From assembly GCF_025548535.1 (NCBI RefSeq), contig NZ_JAJLQW010000001.1, positions 186,001-250,000 of the forward strand: a DNA stretch of 64,000 nt, read 5' to 3'. This DNA comes from Undibacterium sp. Jales W-56 (lineage in GTDB: Bacteria; Pseudomonadota; Gammaproteobacteria; Burkholderiales; Burkholderiaceae_D). The position numbers and the translations under genes are program-made. Of this stretch, positions 1 to 8,679 are shown in pieces; the first letter of the stretch is position 1; each line of letters opens with the position of its first letter. The notes under the pieces are model-generated. The model was not told the origin of the DNA and did not search any database. It worked only from the letters and a program-made list of their open reading frames with translations.

Positions 1-2
1 GC

Positions 3-455
3 GACCGCCTGAAGCACGCCATCACCGCCGCCAGGCGCGATAAGCATGTACTGGCGCTGATGTATCTCGATCTGGATAAATTCAAACCCATCAACGATCA
101 GCTTGGTCACCATGTCGGCGATTTATTGCTGCGGGCAGTGGCTGAAAAAATGCTGCACTGTGTCCGCGAATCCGACACCGTGGCGCGTATGGGCGGCGAT
201 GAATTCGTGATTCTCTTGCCCCTGATTGAGCATGAACAGGATGCGCTGCTGGTCGCCGAAAAAATCCGCCAAACTCTGTGCGAGCCCTGTGAAGTCGCCG
301 GCGGACATGTACTGAGCATCTCCTGCAGCATCGGTGTTGCGCTGTATCCGCAACATGCGCAGGATGACATCGAACTGTCGCGCAATGCCGACATTGCGAT
401 GTACCGCGCAAAGGAATTGGGACGCGATAGGGTGCAGGTATTTACACCATCCTGA
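3..455 (+). CDS. Diguanylate cyclase (GGDEF domain), 5' truncated by window edge
   Basis: Only the C-terminal part of a GGDEF protein is present; the reading frame is open from base 3, so the start and any sensory domain lie outside the window. The signature GGDEF is intact (bases 192-206) and is preceded, five residues upstream, by R-E-S-D, which fits the RxxD inhibitory I-site of active diguanylate cyclases. By family, the domain makes cyclic di-GMP from two GTP molecules, and the I-site gives product inhibition. The frame ends with G-R-D-R-V-Q-V-F, typical of the end of GGDEF domains, and no EAL domain follows. Convergent with the IclR gene. The input signal cannot be judged. Confidence 0.93.
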   Translation, partial: DRLKHAITAARRDKHVLALMYLDLDKFKPINDQLGHHVGDLLLRAVAEKMLHCVRESDTVARMGGDEFVILLPLIEHEQDALLVAEKIRQTLCEPCEVAGGHVLSISCSIGVALYPQHAQDDIELSRNADIAMYRAKELGRDRVQVFTPS

Positions 456-469
456 TCGCCGTCTTCGAT

Positions 470-1306
470 TCAAGCCCCCAACGAGATCCGCAGGCGCTGC
501 GCCAGATCGAGCAAGCGCGGACGCACTTGTTCCAATAAAAACGCCGAGGACAAGGTGAAGGCCGGGCCGCCGCAATTGATCGATACCGGCGGCATGCCAT
601 TGCCCGGGTAGAACGCGACCGCGATCGCATTCACATCTTTTTGCCAACTGCCGAATGAGGTGCAGCAGCCCAGCTTTTGATATTCGCTGATCGATTGCCG
701 GATCTCTTTGGCGACGCTGTCCCAGTTGGCTTGATCCGCTTGCTGTATCTGGTTCAGCAGCTGGCTTCTTTCATCGGTGCGCATCTCGGCCAGAATCGCC
801 CGTCCCATCGCGGTACTCGCAAGTGGAATGCGCGAACCCACATCGAGGCTCAAGGTCAGCGCAGTCTGGCTGCGGCAATTTTCGACATAAATCATGCTGA
901 GCCGGTCGCGCATGCCCAGCGATACCATGCCTTGTGAAAAATCCGCGAGTTCCTGCATCAGGGGCCGCGCCAATTGACGCACATCGAGCCGCGCCAGCAT
1001 TGCACTGCCGAGCGCCAGCGTGGCGGAACCCAGACGGTATTTACCCAGCGACTCGACATAGTCGAGATGACCGGTTTTGGTCAGCGTATAGGTCAGGCGC
1101 GACACCGTGGATTTGGGTAATTGACAGCGCTCCGCCAATTCCTGGTTACCCAGCGCTTTATCGCCGGAACGAAAGCAGGCCAGCAAGTCCAGGCCGCGCG
1201 CCAGCGCCGTGACGAAATGCCGGTCTTGTTTGGCATTGCCGGGCGGCGCGTCGATGGCATCGCTTGCAAGCGCAGGAGGCAGGGATTTTTTGATGATTCT
1301 TGACAT
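470..1306 (-). CDS. IclR-family transcriptional regulator
   Basis: An IclR-type regulator: an N-terminal winged helix (around L-P-K-S-T-V-S-R-L-T-Y-T-L, helix-turn-helix recognition region) followed by the IclR effector-binding domain (S-L-D-V-G-S-R-I-P-L-A-S-T-A-M-G-R-A motif, then the ...C-C-T-S-F-G-S-W... segment typical of PcaR/PobR-like members). The frame is open to 1348, but M-S-R-I-I-K-K-S-L at 1306 is the more usual family start; the longer version would begin inside an operator-like palindrome. It is divergent from the beta-oxidation genes at 1489-5564, so it probably controls them and itself. Members respond to aromatic or fatty acid metabolites; the effector here is unknown. Confidence 0.9.
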   Translation of the reverse strand: MSRIIKKSLPPALASDAIDAPPGNAKQDRHFVTALARGLDLLACFRSGDKALGNQELAERCQLPKSTVSRLTYTLTKTGHLDYVESLGKYRLGSATLALGSAMLARLDVRQLARPLMQELADFSQGMVSLGMRDRLSMIYVENCRSQTALTLSLDVGSRIPLASTAMGRAILAEMRTDERSQLLNQIQQADQANWDSVAKEIRQSISEYQKLGCCTSFGSWQKDVNAIAVAFYPGNGMPPVSINCGGPAFTLSSAFLLEQVRPRLLDLAQRLRISLGA

Positions 1307-1350
1307 GGCGTTATGGAAGAAATACAGTAAATAAATATTGCGGAACATAA

Positions 1351-1365
1351 TTCTGCATTGCAGAA
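1351..1365. promoter_or_regulatory. Perfect 7-bp palindrome, candidate IclR operator
   Basis: TTCTGCATTGCAGAA is an inverted repeat of TTCTGCA around one central base. It lies between the divergent IclR gene and the hydroxyacyl-CoA dehydrogenase gene. IclR-family proteins commonly bind ~15-bp palindromes in such intergenic regions. A degenerate GCGGAA half-site sits just left of it (about 1340-1345). Binding is inferred. Confidence 0.55.
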
Positions 1366-1488
1366 CTAAGCTTAGCAGTAATCATGCAAAATACCAAGCA
1401 AGTCTTATCAAAGCAGGATCGCACCGCGACCGGTAAGCGCGCAAATAAGTGCAACGCCGGACGCTAAAACCAAGGTACAGGATTGACC

Positions 1489-3063
1489 ATGAACGAGAGC
1501 AAATTGACCCAGGCCGCCGCACTGCGCCCCGCCTTTGATTCGCCCGATTTACTGTTGGGCGTGATCGGTTGCGGCGTGATGGGGCGCGGTATTGCCCAGA
1601 TCGCCGCACTCGCCGGCACCCGGGTGCGTTTGATGGACAGCCGTGTCGGCGCGGCCCAGGCGGCACGCCATGAGCTGTTATCCACCTTCGCTCAACTGGT
1701 TGAAAAAGGTCGCCTGACCCAGAGCGCCGCTGATGCCGCTGCAGCGCGCTTGACGATTGCTAGCGACCTTAAAGACCTGGCTGAGGTTCACCTGGTGATT
1801 GAGGCGATTGTCGAAGATCTCACAGCAAAAAAATCCCTGTTCCAGCAACTCGAATCCATCGTCAGCCCGACGGCGATACTCGCGACCAACACATCTTCGC
1901 TAGCCGTCACGGCGATTGCCGCAGGCTTGCAGGTGCCGCAACGGGTGGCCGGATTCCACTTCTTCAATCCCGTGCCTTTAATGAAAATTGTCGAAGCCAT
2001 CGGCGGCTTGCTGACCGCTACGGAGATCGTCGATTTTCTGATCGCACTCGGTACGCATTGGGGGCATGCGACGGTACGTGCCAAAGACACGCCGGGCTTC
2101 ATCGTCAATCACGCCGGGCGCGGCTATGGCACCGAGGGTTTGCGCATCCTGGCAGAGAACATCACCGACATCGCCAACCTCGATCAGATTTTGCGCGATT
2201 GCGCCGGGTTTAAATTGGGGCCTTGCGAGTTGATGGACCTGACCGGACTCGATGTCTCGCATCCCGTGATGGAGTCGATTTATCAGCAGTATTACGAAGA
2301 GCCGCGCTTCCGTCCGCAAGGCCTGACGCGCCAGATGCTGACTGCCGGTGTGGTGGGCAGAAAAGTCGGACAGGGTTTTTATCGCTACGATAATGCAGGC
2401 AAAAAACTGGTTCAGTCGCCATCGCAACAAGCAACGCAATTGCCGGATGCAGTCTGGCTCAGTCGCGCACAGCCCGAGCGCAACGCGGCATTGCGCACAT
2501 TGATCGCCAGTCTGGCGGCACAGGCGGGTGTGGTATTCGAACAAGGCGAGCAACCCAGTGCCAAGGCTTTATGCATTGTCACGCCGCTCGGCGATGATGC
2601 GAGTACCTGCTGCATCCATGAAGCGCTGGATGCGCAGCGCACTATTGCGATGGATGTTTTATTCAATTTCACCACGCGCCGGGTGCTGATGAGCACGCCA
2701 GCCACCAGCGACGCGTATCGTGCCATGGCATGCGGCTTATTCAGCGCAGATGGCGCTGCGGTCAGCGTGATTCGCGATAGCTATGGCCTGGTCGCACAAA
2801 GAGTCGTCGCCCACATCATCAATATCGCCTGCGACATCGCCCAGCAGCATATCGCTGCACCTGTCGATATCGACCGCGCCGTCAAACTCGGACTCGGATA
2901 TCCGCAAGGACCGCTGGCCTGGGGCGATCAGTTGGGCGCGTCGACCGTGCTGCATATTTTGGAACGCCTGCTGCAGCACAGCGGCGATCCGCGCTATCGC
3001 CCCAGTCCCTGGCTGAAGCGCCGGGCGCAATTGCATTTGTCCTTGCAGCAGACGGAGAATTAA
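1489..3063 (+). CDS. 3-hydroxyacyl-CoA dehydrogenase (PaaH/PaaC-like)
   Basis: Oxidises 3-hydroxyacyl-CoA to 3-ketoacyl-CoA with NAD+, the third step of beta-oxidation. The N-terminus has a Rossmann motif (G-V-I-G-C-G-V-M-G-R-G-I-A) and the catalytic region G-F-H-F-F-N-P-V. A first C-terminal 3HCDH domain contains D-T-P-G-F-I-V-N, and a second (L-G-L-G-Y-P-Q-G-P-L-A-W) ends the protein. At about 524 residues with a duplicated C-terminal domain it matches the PaaH type of phenylacetate and dicarboxylate degradation, not short mitochondrial-type enzymes. ATG 1489 is preferred over TTG 1483 because it sits better behind AAGG/CAGG. Divergent from the IclR gene and followed by two acyl-CoA dehydrogenases, suggesting one catabolic unit. 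Confidence 0.9.
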   Translation: MNESKLTQAAALRPAFDSPDLLLGVIGCGVMGRGIAQIAALAGTRVRLMDSRVGAAQAARHELLSTFAQLVEKGRLTQSAADAAAARLTIASDLKDLAEVHLVIEAIVEDLTAKKSLFQQLESIVSPTAILATNTSSLAVTAIAAGLQVPQRVAGFHFFNPVPLMKIVEAIGGLLTATEIVDFLIALGTHWGHATVRAKDTPGFIVNHAGRGYGTEGLRILAENITDIANLDQILRDCAGFKLGPCELMDLTGLDVSHPVMESIYQQYYEEPRFRPQGLTRQMLTAGVVGRKVGQGFYRYDNAGKKLVQSPSQQATQLPDAVWLSRAQPERNAALRTLIASLAAQAGVVFEQGEQPSAKALCIVTPLGDDASTCCIHEALDAQRTIAMDVLFNFTTRRVLMSTPATSDAYRAMACGLFSADGAAVSVIRDSYGLVAQRVVAHIINIACDIAQQHIAAPVDIDRAVKLGLGYPQGPLAWGDQLGASTVLHILERLLQHSGDPRYRPSPWLKRRAQLHLSLQQTEN

Positions 3064-3069
3064 TTTCAA

Positions 3070-3157
3070 TTCATATACTCCCCATATTTGTTATAAAAAC
3101 AGGCTTATTCCGCATATATTTATTGCGGTTTAAAAAAATACAGGGGTAGAGTATATG
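3070..3157 (+). repeat. Copy 1 of an ~88-nt dispersed element with inverted ends
   Basis: The element begins TTCATATACTCCCCA and ends with an A-rich run and GAGTATATG. Its ends form an imperfect inverted repeat (CATATACT with AGTATATG). The same end sequences, at nearly the same separation, occur in reverse orientation at 39731-39819, while the centres differ. It fills the gap before the large acyl-CoA dehydrogenase gene, so it may carry that gene's promoter or be a small mobile repeat. Confidence 0.6.
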
Positions 3158-3193
3158 TATTCCGTAGACACATTTTTATCTTGAGAGAGCAGC

Positions 3194-4390
3194 ATGAATC
3201 TGAATTTCAGCGCACAAGATCAGGCATTCCGGCAAGAAGTGAGAACCTTCATTGCGCGCGCCTTGCCTGCCGATATCCAGCACAAAGTCGTCAACGGCCT
3301 AATCCTTGAGCGCGACGATTACGTGCGCTGGCAACAGGCCTTGCATGCGCAAGGCTGGGGCGGATCGTCGTGGGCCAGGGAGTTCGGCGGCACCGGCTGG
3401 TCGGCGGTGCAAAAGTATATTTTTGAAGAGGAAGTCGCCGCTGCAGGTGCGCCGAGAATTATTCCTTTCGGCGTCAAAATGGTGGCGCCCGTCATCATGG
3501 CATTCGGCTCGCCAGCGCAGCAGCAGCGCTTCTTGCCGAAAATTTTATCCGCGGAAGAATGGTGGTGTCAGGGCTATTCAGAACCCGGTTCCGGCTCCGA
3601 TCTGGCGTCAGTCCAAACCGCGGCGCAACGTGACGGCGACCACTACCTGGTCAACGGCCAAAAGACCTGGACCACGCAAGCGCAATACGCCGACTGGATC
3701 TTTTGCCTGGTGCGCACCGACCGTGAGGCCAAGCCGCAGCGCGGCATCTCCTTTCTGTTGATCGACATGAAGACTCCCGGCATCACCGTGCGCCCCATCA
3801 TCACCATGGACGGCGCGCATGAGGTCAATGAAGTCTGGTTCGACAATGTGCGGGTACCGGTCGAGAATCTGGTCGGCGAAGAAAACGCCGGCTGGACCTA
3901 CGCCAAATTCCTGCTCGGCCATGAGCGCACCAATATCGCAGGCATCGGCATCGCCAAACGCGAGCTCGCGCGCCTGAAACGGATCGCCAGCCAGGAAACC
4001 AAGCATGGCAAAGCGCTGATTCAGGATCCCCAGTTCGCGCTGCGCATCGCCCAGATCCAAGTCGACCTGACCGCGCTGGAGATCACCAATCTGCGCGTAC
4101 TCTCCGCCGAAGAGCAGCGTAAAACGCCGGGTCCGGAAGCCTCGATTTTAAAAATCAAAGGCACCGAAATCCAGCAGGCGATTACCGAACTCATGACCCA
4201 GGCAGTCGGCCTGTATGCCCTGCCGTTGCGCCGCGATGCGATGGCGGCGGGCTATCAGGGCGAGCACGCCGGACCGGCGTATGCGACTTCACTCGCCGCC
4301 AATTACCTGAACATGCGCAAGCTGTCGATTTATGGCGGATCGAATGAGATTCAGAAGAACATCATTGCGCAAATGATTCTCGGTTTATAG
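3194..4390 (+). CDS. Acyl-CoA dehydrogenase, PimC-like large subunit
   Basis: FAD-dependent acyl-CoA dehydrogenase that introduces the alpha,beta double bond. The order is N-terminal helical domain (M-N-L-N-F-S-A-Q-D-Q-A-F-R), middle beta domain with G-Y-S-E-P-G-S-G-S-D-L-A-S-V and the T-W-T-T-Q-A FAD-contacting segment, and a C-terminal helical bundle ending S-I-Y-G-G-S-N-E-I-Q-K-N-I-I-A. Length (398 aa) and partner gene resemble the large subunit of pimeloyl-CoA dehydrogenase. GAGAG upstream of the ATG is a fair ribosome site. It is followed 49 nt later by the small-subunit-like gene, so they probably form a heteromer. Substrate is inferred: a medium dicarboxylyl-CoA such as pimeloyl- or adipyl-CoA. 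Confidence 0.9.
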   Translation: MNLNFSAQDQAFRQEVRTFIARALPADIQHKVVNGLILERDDYVRWQQALHAQGWGGSSWAREFGGTGWSAVQKYIFEEEVAAAGAPRIIPFGVKMVAPVIMAFGSPAQQQRFLPKILSAEEWWCQGYSEPGSGSDLASVQTAAQRDGDHYLVNGQKTWTTQAQYADWIFCLVRTDREAKPQRGISFLLIDMKTPGITVRPIITMDGAHEVNEVWFDNVRVPVENLVGEENAGWTYAKFLLGHERTNIAGIGIAKRELARLKRIASQETKHGKALIQDPQFALRIAQIQVDLTALEITNLRVLSAEEQRKTPGPEASILKIKGTEIQQAITELMTQAVGLYALPLRRDAMAAGYQGEHAGPAYATSLAANYLNMRKLSIYGGSNEIQKNIIAQMILGL

Positions 4391-4439
4391 AGGCGTTTTA
4401 GCAGTGAAACAATATTTGCAAAATGAGCAGGAGTAGAAA

Positions 4440-5564
4440 ATGGACTTCACTTTTACCGAAGAACAAACCATGTTGCAAGACGCCACGCGTCGCTTTATCG
4501 GCAAGGAAGCCAGTTTTGAACAACGCCGGCAAGCGCAAAAGACGCCAGTCGGCTATAGCAAACCGGTCTGGCAAGGATTTGCCGATCTCGGCCTGCTGGC
4601 CTTGCTGGTGCCGGAGGACGATGGCGGTCTGGGCGGCACGGCGATGGACAGCATGCTGGTCATGGAGGCGATCGGCGAAGGCCTGGTGATTGAGCCGTAT
4701 CTTGCCAGCGCGGTGCTGGCGACCAGGACGCTTTGCTTGCTAGGCAATGCAGAACAACGCGCCCGATTTTTACCGGGGCTGATCGGCGGCACTGCGATTG
4801 CGGCATTCGCACATGACGAAGCAACTAGCCGGTTTGAGCGCCTGAATATCGCGACCAGCGCCACGCCGACGGCTGGCGGCTATATATTGAACGGACATAA
4901 AAGCGTCGTCCAGCATGGTGCATCTGCCGATGTCCTGCTGATTACCGCCCGCATGCCGGATCAGCGCCTGGCCGTATTTGCGCTACCGAAATCTACCGCG
5001 GGTTTGCGCATCTTGCCTTACACCACAGTCGACGGCATCGGCGCCGCCGAACTCCATCTGGCTCAGCTTGACGTGCCCGCAGGCAGCCTGCTCGATGCGC
5101 AGTCGGATGCCGAAGCGGCACTGAATCAAATCCTCGACCTCGGTATCGCCGCGGTCTGCGCCGAGGCGGTCGGCGCGCTCGATAAGCTGCTGGCCGCCAC
5201 CATCGCCTACGCAAAAAACCGCAAGCAATTCGGTGTCGTCATCGGCAAATTCCAGGCGCTGCAACACAAGATGGCCGACATGGTGCTGCACATAGAGCAA
5301 GCGCGCTCGATGAGCTATCTCGCCGCTGTCAGCCTGGAAGAGCGCGACCCCAGCGCACGGGCTGTTGCCCTGTCGTCCGCCAAAGTCGTGATCGGCCAGG
5401 CCTGCCGCTTCGTCGGGCAACAGGCGGTGCAGCTACACGGCGGCATGGGCGTGACCGATGAACTCGATGTCAGCCATTACTTCAAACGATTGATGGCGAT
5501 TGAATTGCAGTTTGGTAGTACGGACCATCACTTGGAAATGGTGGCGCAGCGCTTGGGATCGTAA
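4440..5564 (+). CDS. Acyl-CoA dehydrogenase, PimD-like small subunit
   Basis: Second acyl-CoA dehydrogenase-fold protein (374 aa). It starts M-D-F-T-F-T-E-E-Q-T-M-L-Q-D and contains R-K-Q-F-G-V-V-I-G-K-F-Q-A-L-Q-H-K in the C-terminal domain, a dehydrogenase signature, with L-H-G-G-M-G-V-T-D-E near the end. The middle domain is shorter and more divergent than in the upstream gene, as in PimD-type small subunits, which pair with a PimC-type large subunit. AGGAG lies nine bases before the ATG. Last gene of the IclR-linked module; an enoyl-CoA hydratase, thiolase and CoA ligase are not seen nearby. Confidence 0.88.
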   Translation: MDFTFTEEQTMLQDATRRFIGKEASFEQRRQAQKTPVGYSKPVWQGFADLGLLALLVPEDDGGLGGTAMDSMLVMEAIGEGLVIEPYLASAVLATRTLCLLGNAEQRARFLPGLIGGTAIAAFAHDEATSRFERLNIATSATPTAGGYILNGHKSVVQHGASADVLLITARMPDQRLAVFALPKSTAGLRILPYTTVDGIGAAELHLAQLDVPAGSLLDAQSDAEAALNQILDLGIAAVCAEAVGALDKLLAATIAYAKNRKQFGVVIGKFQALQHKMADMVLHIEQARSMSYLAAVSLEERDPSARAVALSSAKVVIGQACRFVGQQAVQLHGGMGVTDELDVSHYFKRLMAIELQFGSTDHHLEMVAQRLGS

Positions 5565-5673
5565 TTGCTCCCGATGAGTCCCAATTGGATTCGCGTCCGG
5601 CGTGAGCTTTAGTCGCTTGGTCCGATAAAAAATACCCTACAATATTGGATTGACTTCATCGCTAGGATCGATC

Positions 5674-6912
5674 ATGGCCGTTAATTCTCCTCTTCCCGTC
5701 GCCGCCGACTTGCTTCCTGTGGCCGGTATCCAGCTTGGTTTTGCCGAGGCCGGTATGAAAAAACCGAATCGTAAAGACCTGCTGGTGCTGCTGCTGGCGC
5801 CGACCGCGACGGTTGCTGGCGTGTTCACGACCAATCGTTTTTGCGCTGCTCCGGTGCAGGTCAGTAAAGCGCATCTGGAAGGTTTGCATATGTCAGCCGG
5901 CCCGATCCGGGCACTGCTGATCAATACCGGCAATGCGAACGCGGGTACCGGCGACGCGGGGCTGGCAGCGGCGAATGCGACTTGCGCGGCCCTGGCCGAG
6001 TTGCTGCAATGCGAGGCGTCGCAGATTTTGCCATTCTCCACCGGTGTAATTCTGGAACCCTTGCCGGTCGACCGTCTGGTCGCGGGTTTGCCGCAGGTGA
6101 TTGCGAATTTGCAGACCGACAATTGGTATGCCGCGGCCGAGGCGATCATGACGACCGACACGCAGCCTAAAGCCGCATCGGCCACCGTGAGCATCAATGG
6201 CCGGACCGTGACGATGACCGGCATCAGCAAGGGGGCAGGCATGATCAAGCCGAATATGGCGACCATGCTCGGCTATCTGGCGCTGGATGCCAAAGTCGCG
6301 CAACCGGTGCTCGATCATCTGGTCAAGCAGGCCGCGGATAAATCCTTTAATTGCATCACGATTGATGGCGATACCTCGACTAATGATTCTTTTATGCTGA
6401 TCGCGACGGGCGCCTCGGAGGTCGAGATCAATGAGATCGATACACCGGAATACCGGGTATTGGCCAAAGCCGTGACCGATTTGTCGCAAAAGCTCGCGCA
6501 CATGATCATCCGTGACGGCGAGGGCGCGACCAAGTTCATGACGATTGCAGTCGAAGAGGGTCGCGATGTCGAAGAGTGCCGCAAGATCGCGTACTCGATT
6601 GCGCATTCGCCCTTGGTCAAAACGGCGTTCTTCGCCTCCGATCCGAATCTGGGCCGTATCCTGGCGGTGATCGGTTATGCGGGCGTCGGTGATCTGGATG
6701 TCAGTAAATTGAATCTGTATCTGGACGATGTGTGGGTCGTCAAAAATGGCGGTCGCAATCCGGATTATCGCGAAGAAGATGGGCAGCGCGTGATGCAGCA
6801 AAGCGAGATCACGATCCGCGTCAAACTCGCCCGTGGCGAGGCCGAGGCCACGGTATGGACCTGCGATCTGTCGCATGATTACGTGTCGATCAACGCCGAT
6901 TACCGCTCTTGA
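5674..6912 (+). CDS. argJ: Bifunctional ornithine acetyltransferase / N-acetylglutamate synthase ArgJ
   Basis: Transfers the acetyl group from N-acetylornithine to glutamate (and can use acetyl-CoA), closing the acetyl cycle of arginine synthesis. The protein self-cleaves before a conserved Thr; [15 protein letters not shown] carries this site in the middle of the sequence, and [12 protein letters not shown] follows. About 412 aa is the usual length. The frame is open from 5650, but M-A-V-N-S-P-L-P at 5674 is the family-like start, with AGGATCG upstream. The DUF815 ATPase gene follows after 13 nt, an arrangement conserved in Burkholderiales. Confidence 0.96.
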   Translation: MAVNSPLPVAADLLPVAGIQLGFAEAGMKKPNRKDLLVLLLAPTATVAGVFTTNRFCAAPVQVSKAHLEGLHMSAGPIRALLINTGNANAGTGDAGLAAANATCAALAELLQCEASQILPFSTGVILEPLPVDRLVAGLPQVIANLQTDNWYAAAEAIMTTDTQPKAASATVSINGRTVTMTGISKGAGMIKPNMATMLGYLALDAKVAQPVLDHLVKQAADKSFNCITIDGDTSTNDSFMLIATGASEVEINEIDTPEYRVLAKAVTDLSQKLAHMIIRDGEGATKFMTIAVEEGRDVEECRKIAYSIAHSPLVKTAFFASDPNLGRILAVIGYAGVGDLDVSKLNLYLDDVWVVKNGGRNPDYREEDGQRVMQQSEITIRVKLARGEAEATVWTCDLSHDYVSINADYRS

Positions 6913-6925
6913 TCAGGATACGGGC

Positions 6926-7789
6926 ATGACGCAACTCGATCAGTTTTTAGTCCGTGCCGAGCAGCTCTTGACCCGGCTGGAAAAACTGCTGCCGGCCTCC
7001 GCGCCGGCAGCGGATTTTGCGCTCGGTACGGCGTTCCGCTGGCGTAAACGCGGCAATGTCGCGTACCTGCAAGTGGTGCGTCATGCATCGCCTATTGCGC
7101 TCGACGATTTGCACAATATCGCGATCCAGAAGCAGCAGATTGAGCAGAATACCTTGCAGTTCGTGCAGGGAAAACCCGCCAATAATGTGCTGTTGACGGG
7201 CGCGCGTGGCACCGGCAAATCCTCGCTGATCAAGGCTTGCCTGAACCAATTTGCCGACCAGGGTTTGCGCCTGATCGAGGTCGATAAAGCGGATCTGGCA
7301 GACTTGCCGGACATCGTTGATCTGGTGGCGGAACGTCCTGAGCGCTTCATTATTTTTTGTGACGACTTGTCGTTTGAAGAAGGCGAGAGCGGCTACAAGG
7401 CGCTGAAGGTGGCGCTGGACGGCAGTATCGCTACCCAATCCGACAATGTGCTGATCTATGCGACCTCGAACCGGCGCCATCTGCTGCCGGAAAAAATGTC
7501 GGACAACGCCAGTTATACGCATGCCGATGACGGCGACCTGCATCCCGGTGAAACGGTGGAAGAAAAAATCTCTCTGTCTGAACGTTTCGGCCTGTGGGTA
7601 TCGTTTTATCCGTTCAAGCAAGACGACTATCTGGATATTGTCGCGCACTGGCTGGGCAGCATGGGTTGCGACGCCGGGCAGATTGCAGCGGCGCGCGGCG
7701 ATGCCTTGCGCTGGGCCTTGCAGCGCGGCTCGCGCTCAGGCCGGGTGGCCTGGCAATTTGCCCGTGATTACGCTGGCAGGCTTGCTTAA
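6926..7789 (+). CDS. AAA-type ATP-binding protein, DUF815 family
   Basis: P-loop ATPase of about 287 residues. Walker A is T-G-A-R-G-T-G-K-S-S (around residues 91-100) and the Walker B-like segment is F-I-I-F-C-D-D-L-S-F. A-T-S-N-R-R-H-L resembles sensor 1, and E-K-I-S-L-S-E-R-F-G-L-W-V-S-F-Y is typical of DUF815. The role of the family is not established; proteins of this group are predicted AAA+ ATPases. The ATG at 6926, just after argJ, is preferred over upstream in-frame starts that overlap argJ. The next gene, mutT, starts 93 nt later. Confidence 0.88.
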   Translation: MTQLDQFLVRAEQLLTRLEKLLPASAPAADFALGTAFRWRKRGNVAYLQVVRHASPIALDDLHNIAIQKQQIEQNTLQFVQGKPANNVLLTGARGTGKSSLIKACLNQFADQGLRLIEVDKADLADLPDIVDLVAERPERFIIFCDDLSFEEGESGYKALKVALDGSIATQSDNVLIYATSNRRHLLPEKMSDNASYTHADDGDLHPGETVEEKISLSERFGLWVSFYPFKQDDYLDIVAHWLGSMGCDAGQIAAARGDALRWALQRGSRSGRVAWQFARDYAGRLA

Positions 7790-7882
7790 ATATACTAGGT
7801 AGGTGTATGTGGATTTATATGCCTTGATCCGCAGACTTTATCTGGTGTTTCAAAAATACTCCCCCTTAATTACTCATAATCT

Positions 7883-8290
7883 ATGAAACCAGCCCCCATT
7901 GATGTTGCCGTCGGTATTTTGATGAGGCCGAACGGCGATGTCCTGCTGGGCCAGCGCCCGGCGGGTAAGCCGTATGAAGGTTACTGGGAATTCCCCGGCG
8001 GTAAAGTCGAGGCGGGCGAAAGTATCCTGGACGCCTTGAAACGGGAATTTGTCGAGGAGTTGGGCGTGCAGATCGAATCTGCCGAACCCTGGTGCGGCGT
8101 CGAACATGTATATCCGCATGCCCATGTGCGCCTGCACTTCTACATCAGCCATGCATGGTCAGGTCAGCCGCAAAGTCTGGAAGGCCAAGCCTTCGCCTGG
8201 CAGGGGAGTGTGGCTGTGTCCCCATTATTGCCGGCGACCATACCTTTGCTCGAATGGCTGGATGTCAGACGGGCTGAAATCAGTGCCTGA
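7883..8290 (+). CDS. mutT: MutT-like 8-oxo-dGTP diphosphatase (Nudix)
   Basis: A Nudix hydrolase of 135 residues. The Nudix box is intact: G-K-V-E-A-G-E, seven residues, then R-E-F-V-E-E-L-G-V, fitting GX5EX7REUXEEXGU. The N-terminal I-D-V-A-V-G-I-L and G-Q-R-P-A-G-K-P-Y-E-G-Y-W-E-F-P-G-G match MutT, which sanitises the nucleotide pool by hydrolysing 8-oxo-dGTP to the monophosphate. In related genomes mutT sits next to the yacG-zapD-coaE cluster; here the alanine operon separates them. Substrate assignment is by similarity. Confidence 0.92.
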   Translation: MKPAPIDVAVGILMRPNGDVLLGQRPAGKPYEGYWEFPGGKVEAGESILDALKREFVEELGVQIESAEPWCGVEHVYPHAHVRLHFYISHAWSGQPQSLEGQAFAWQGSVAVSPLLPATIPLLEWLDVRRAEISA

Positions 8291-8389
8291 AGGTGTGTTG
8301 AAGCGATTCTGATTTGAGTCGACTCTTATTTCAGATTGTCTCTGATCGGCGCTTTCTCGCTGATTTCCTCCCTAATTTCTGATTTATTC

Positions 8390-8407
8390 TGTATCCATTC
8401 CGCTACA
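8390..8407. promoter_or_regulatory. TyrR-type box 1 upstream of alr operon
   Basis: TGTATCCATTCCGCTACA fits TGTA-N10-TACA, the outer arms of the TyrR/PhhR box. It is the most distal of four such 18-mers, about 290 nt upstream of the sigma-54 promoter, and the least symmetrical inside. Confidence 0.5.
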
Positions 8408-8499
8408 GTGTGCAATCGCAGGTATTGCGGCTGGTACGTATTGCTGAAATCATGCATTCCTTAGGTTTTTTGCCTGCTGACTGGCACACTCATCATGCG

Positions 8500-8517
8500 T
8501 GTACTAGAATTAATACA
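8500..8517. promoter_or_regulatory. TyrR-type box 2
   Basis: TGTACTAGAATTAATACA matches TGTA-N10-TACA. It nearly abuts box 3, with centres 19 bp apart, a side-by-side arrangement suited to cooperative binding by two dimers. Confidence 0.6.
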
Positions 8518-8518
8518 C

Positions 8519-8536
8519 TGTATCATTATCAATACA
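8519..8536. promoter_or_regulatory. TyrR-type box 3
   Basis: TGTATCATTATCAATACA matches TGTA-N10-TACA and is embedded in a longer perfect inverted repeat (ACACTGTAT at 8515-8523 with ATACAGTGT at 8532-8540). Confidence 0.65.
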
Positions 8537-8598
8537 GTGTCCAGTTTGCCGGACATACTAGATGTTAAACTCTAGATTTTCATCGAATTCCATTCGTG

Positions 8599-8616
8599 TG
8601 TATCGAAATCAATACA
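8599..8616. promoter_or_regulatory. TyrR-type box 4
   Basis: TGTATCGAAATCAATACA, extended by TG/CA on the outside, matches TGTA-N10-TACA and shares ATCAATACA with box 3. Its centre is 80 bp from box 3 and about 73 bp upstream of the -24 element, a usual distance for a sigma-54 activator site. Confidence 0.65.
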
Positions 8617-8625
8617 CATGATTTA

Positions 8626-8638
8626 GTCGGTCACCGAC
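8626..8638. promoter_or_regulatory. 13-nt perfect palindrome of unknown use
   Basis: GTCGGT-C-ACCGAC is a perfect inverted repeat between TyrR-type box 4 and the sigma-54 promoter. It is GC-rich in AT-rich surroundings. It could be the site of the Rrf2-like regulator of the operon, but nothing in the sequence proves this. Confidence 0.35.
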
Positions 8639-8679
8639 GAATATTTTCTAAGTAGTTGAATTGTTTCAATAAAATTTTG

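Noticed and set aside
5893-6876. 327-aa minus-strand frame opposite argJ
   Set aside because: Shadow of a high-GC gene; Arg/His/Ile-rich translation without any recognisable domain, while the sense strand encodes intact ArgJ.
7789-7866. Possible third copy of the ~88-nt dispersed element before mutT
   Set aside because: It contains AATATACT and AATACTCCCCC, but the two ends are not in the right relative orientation and the rest of the end sequences do not match.
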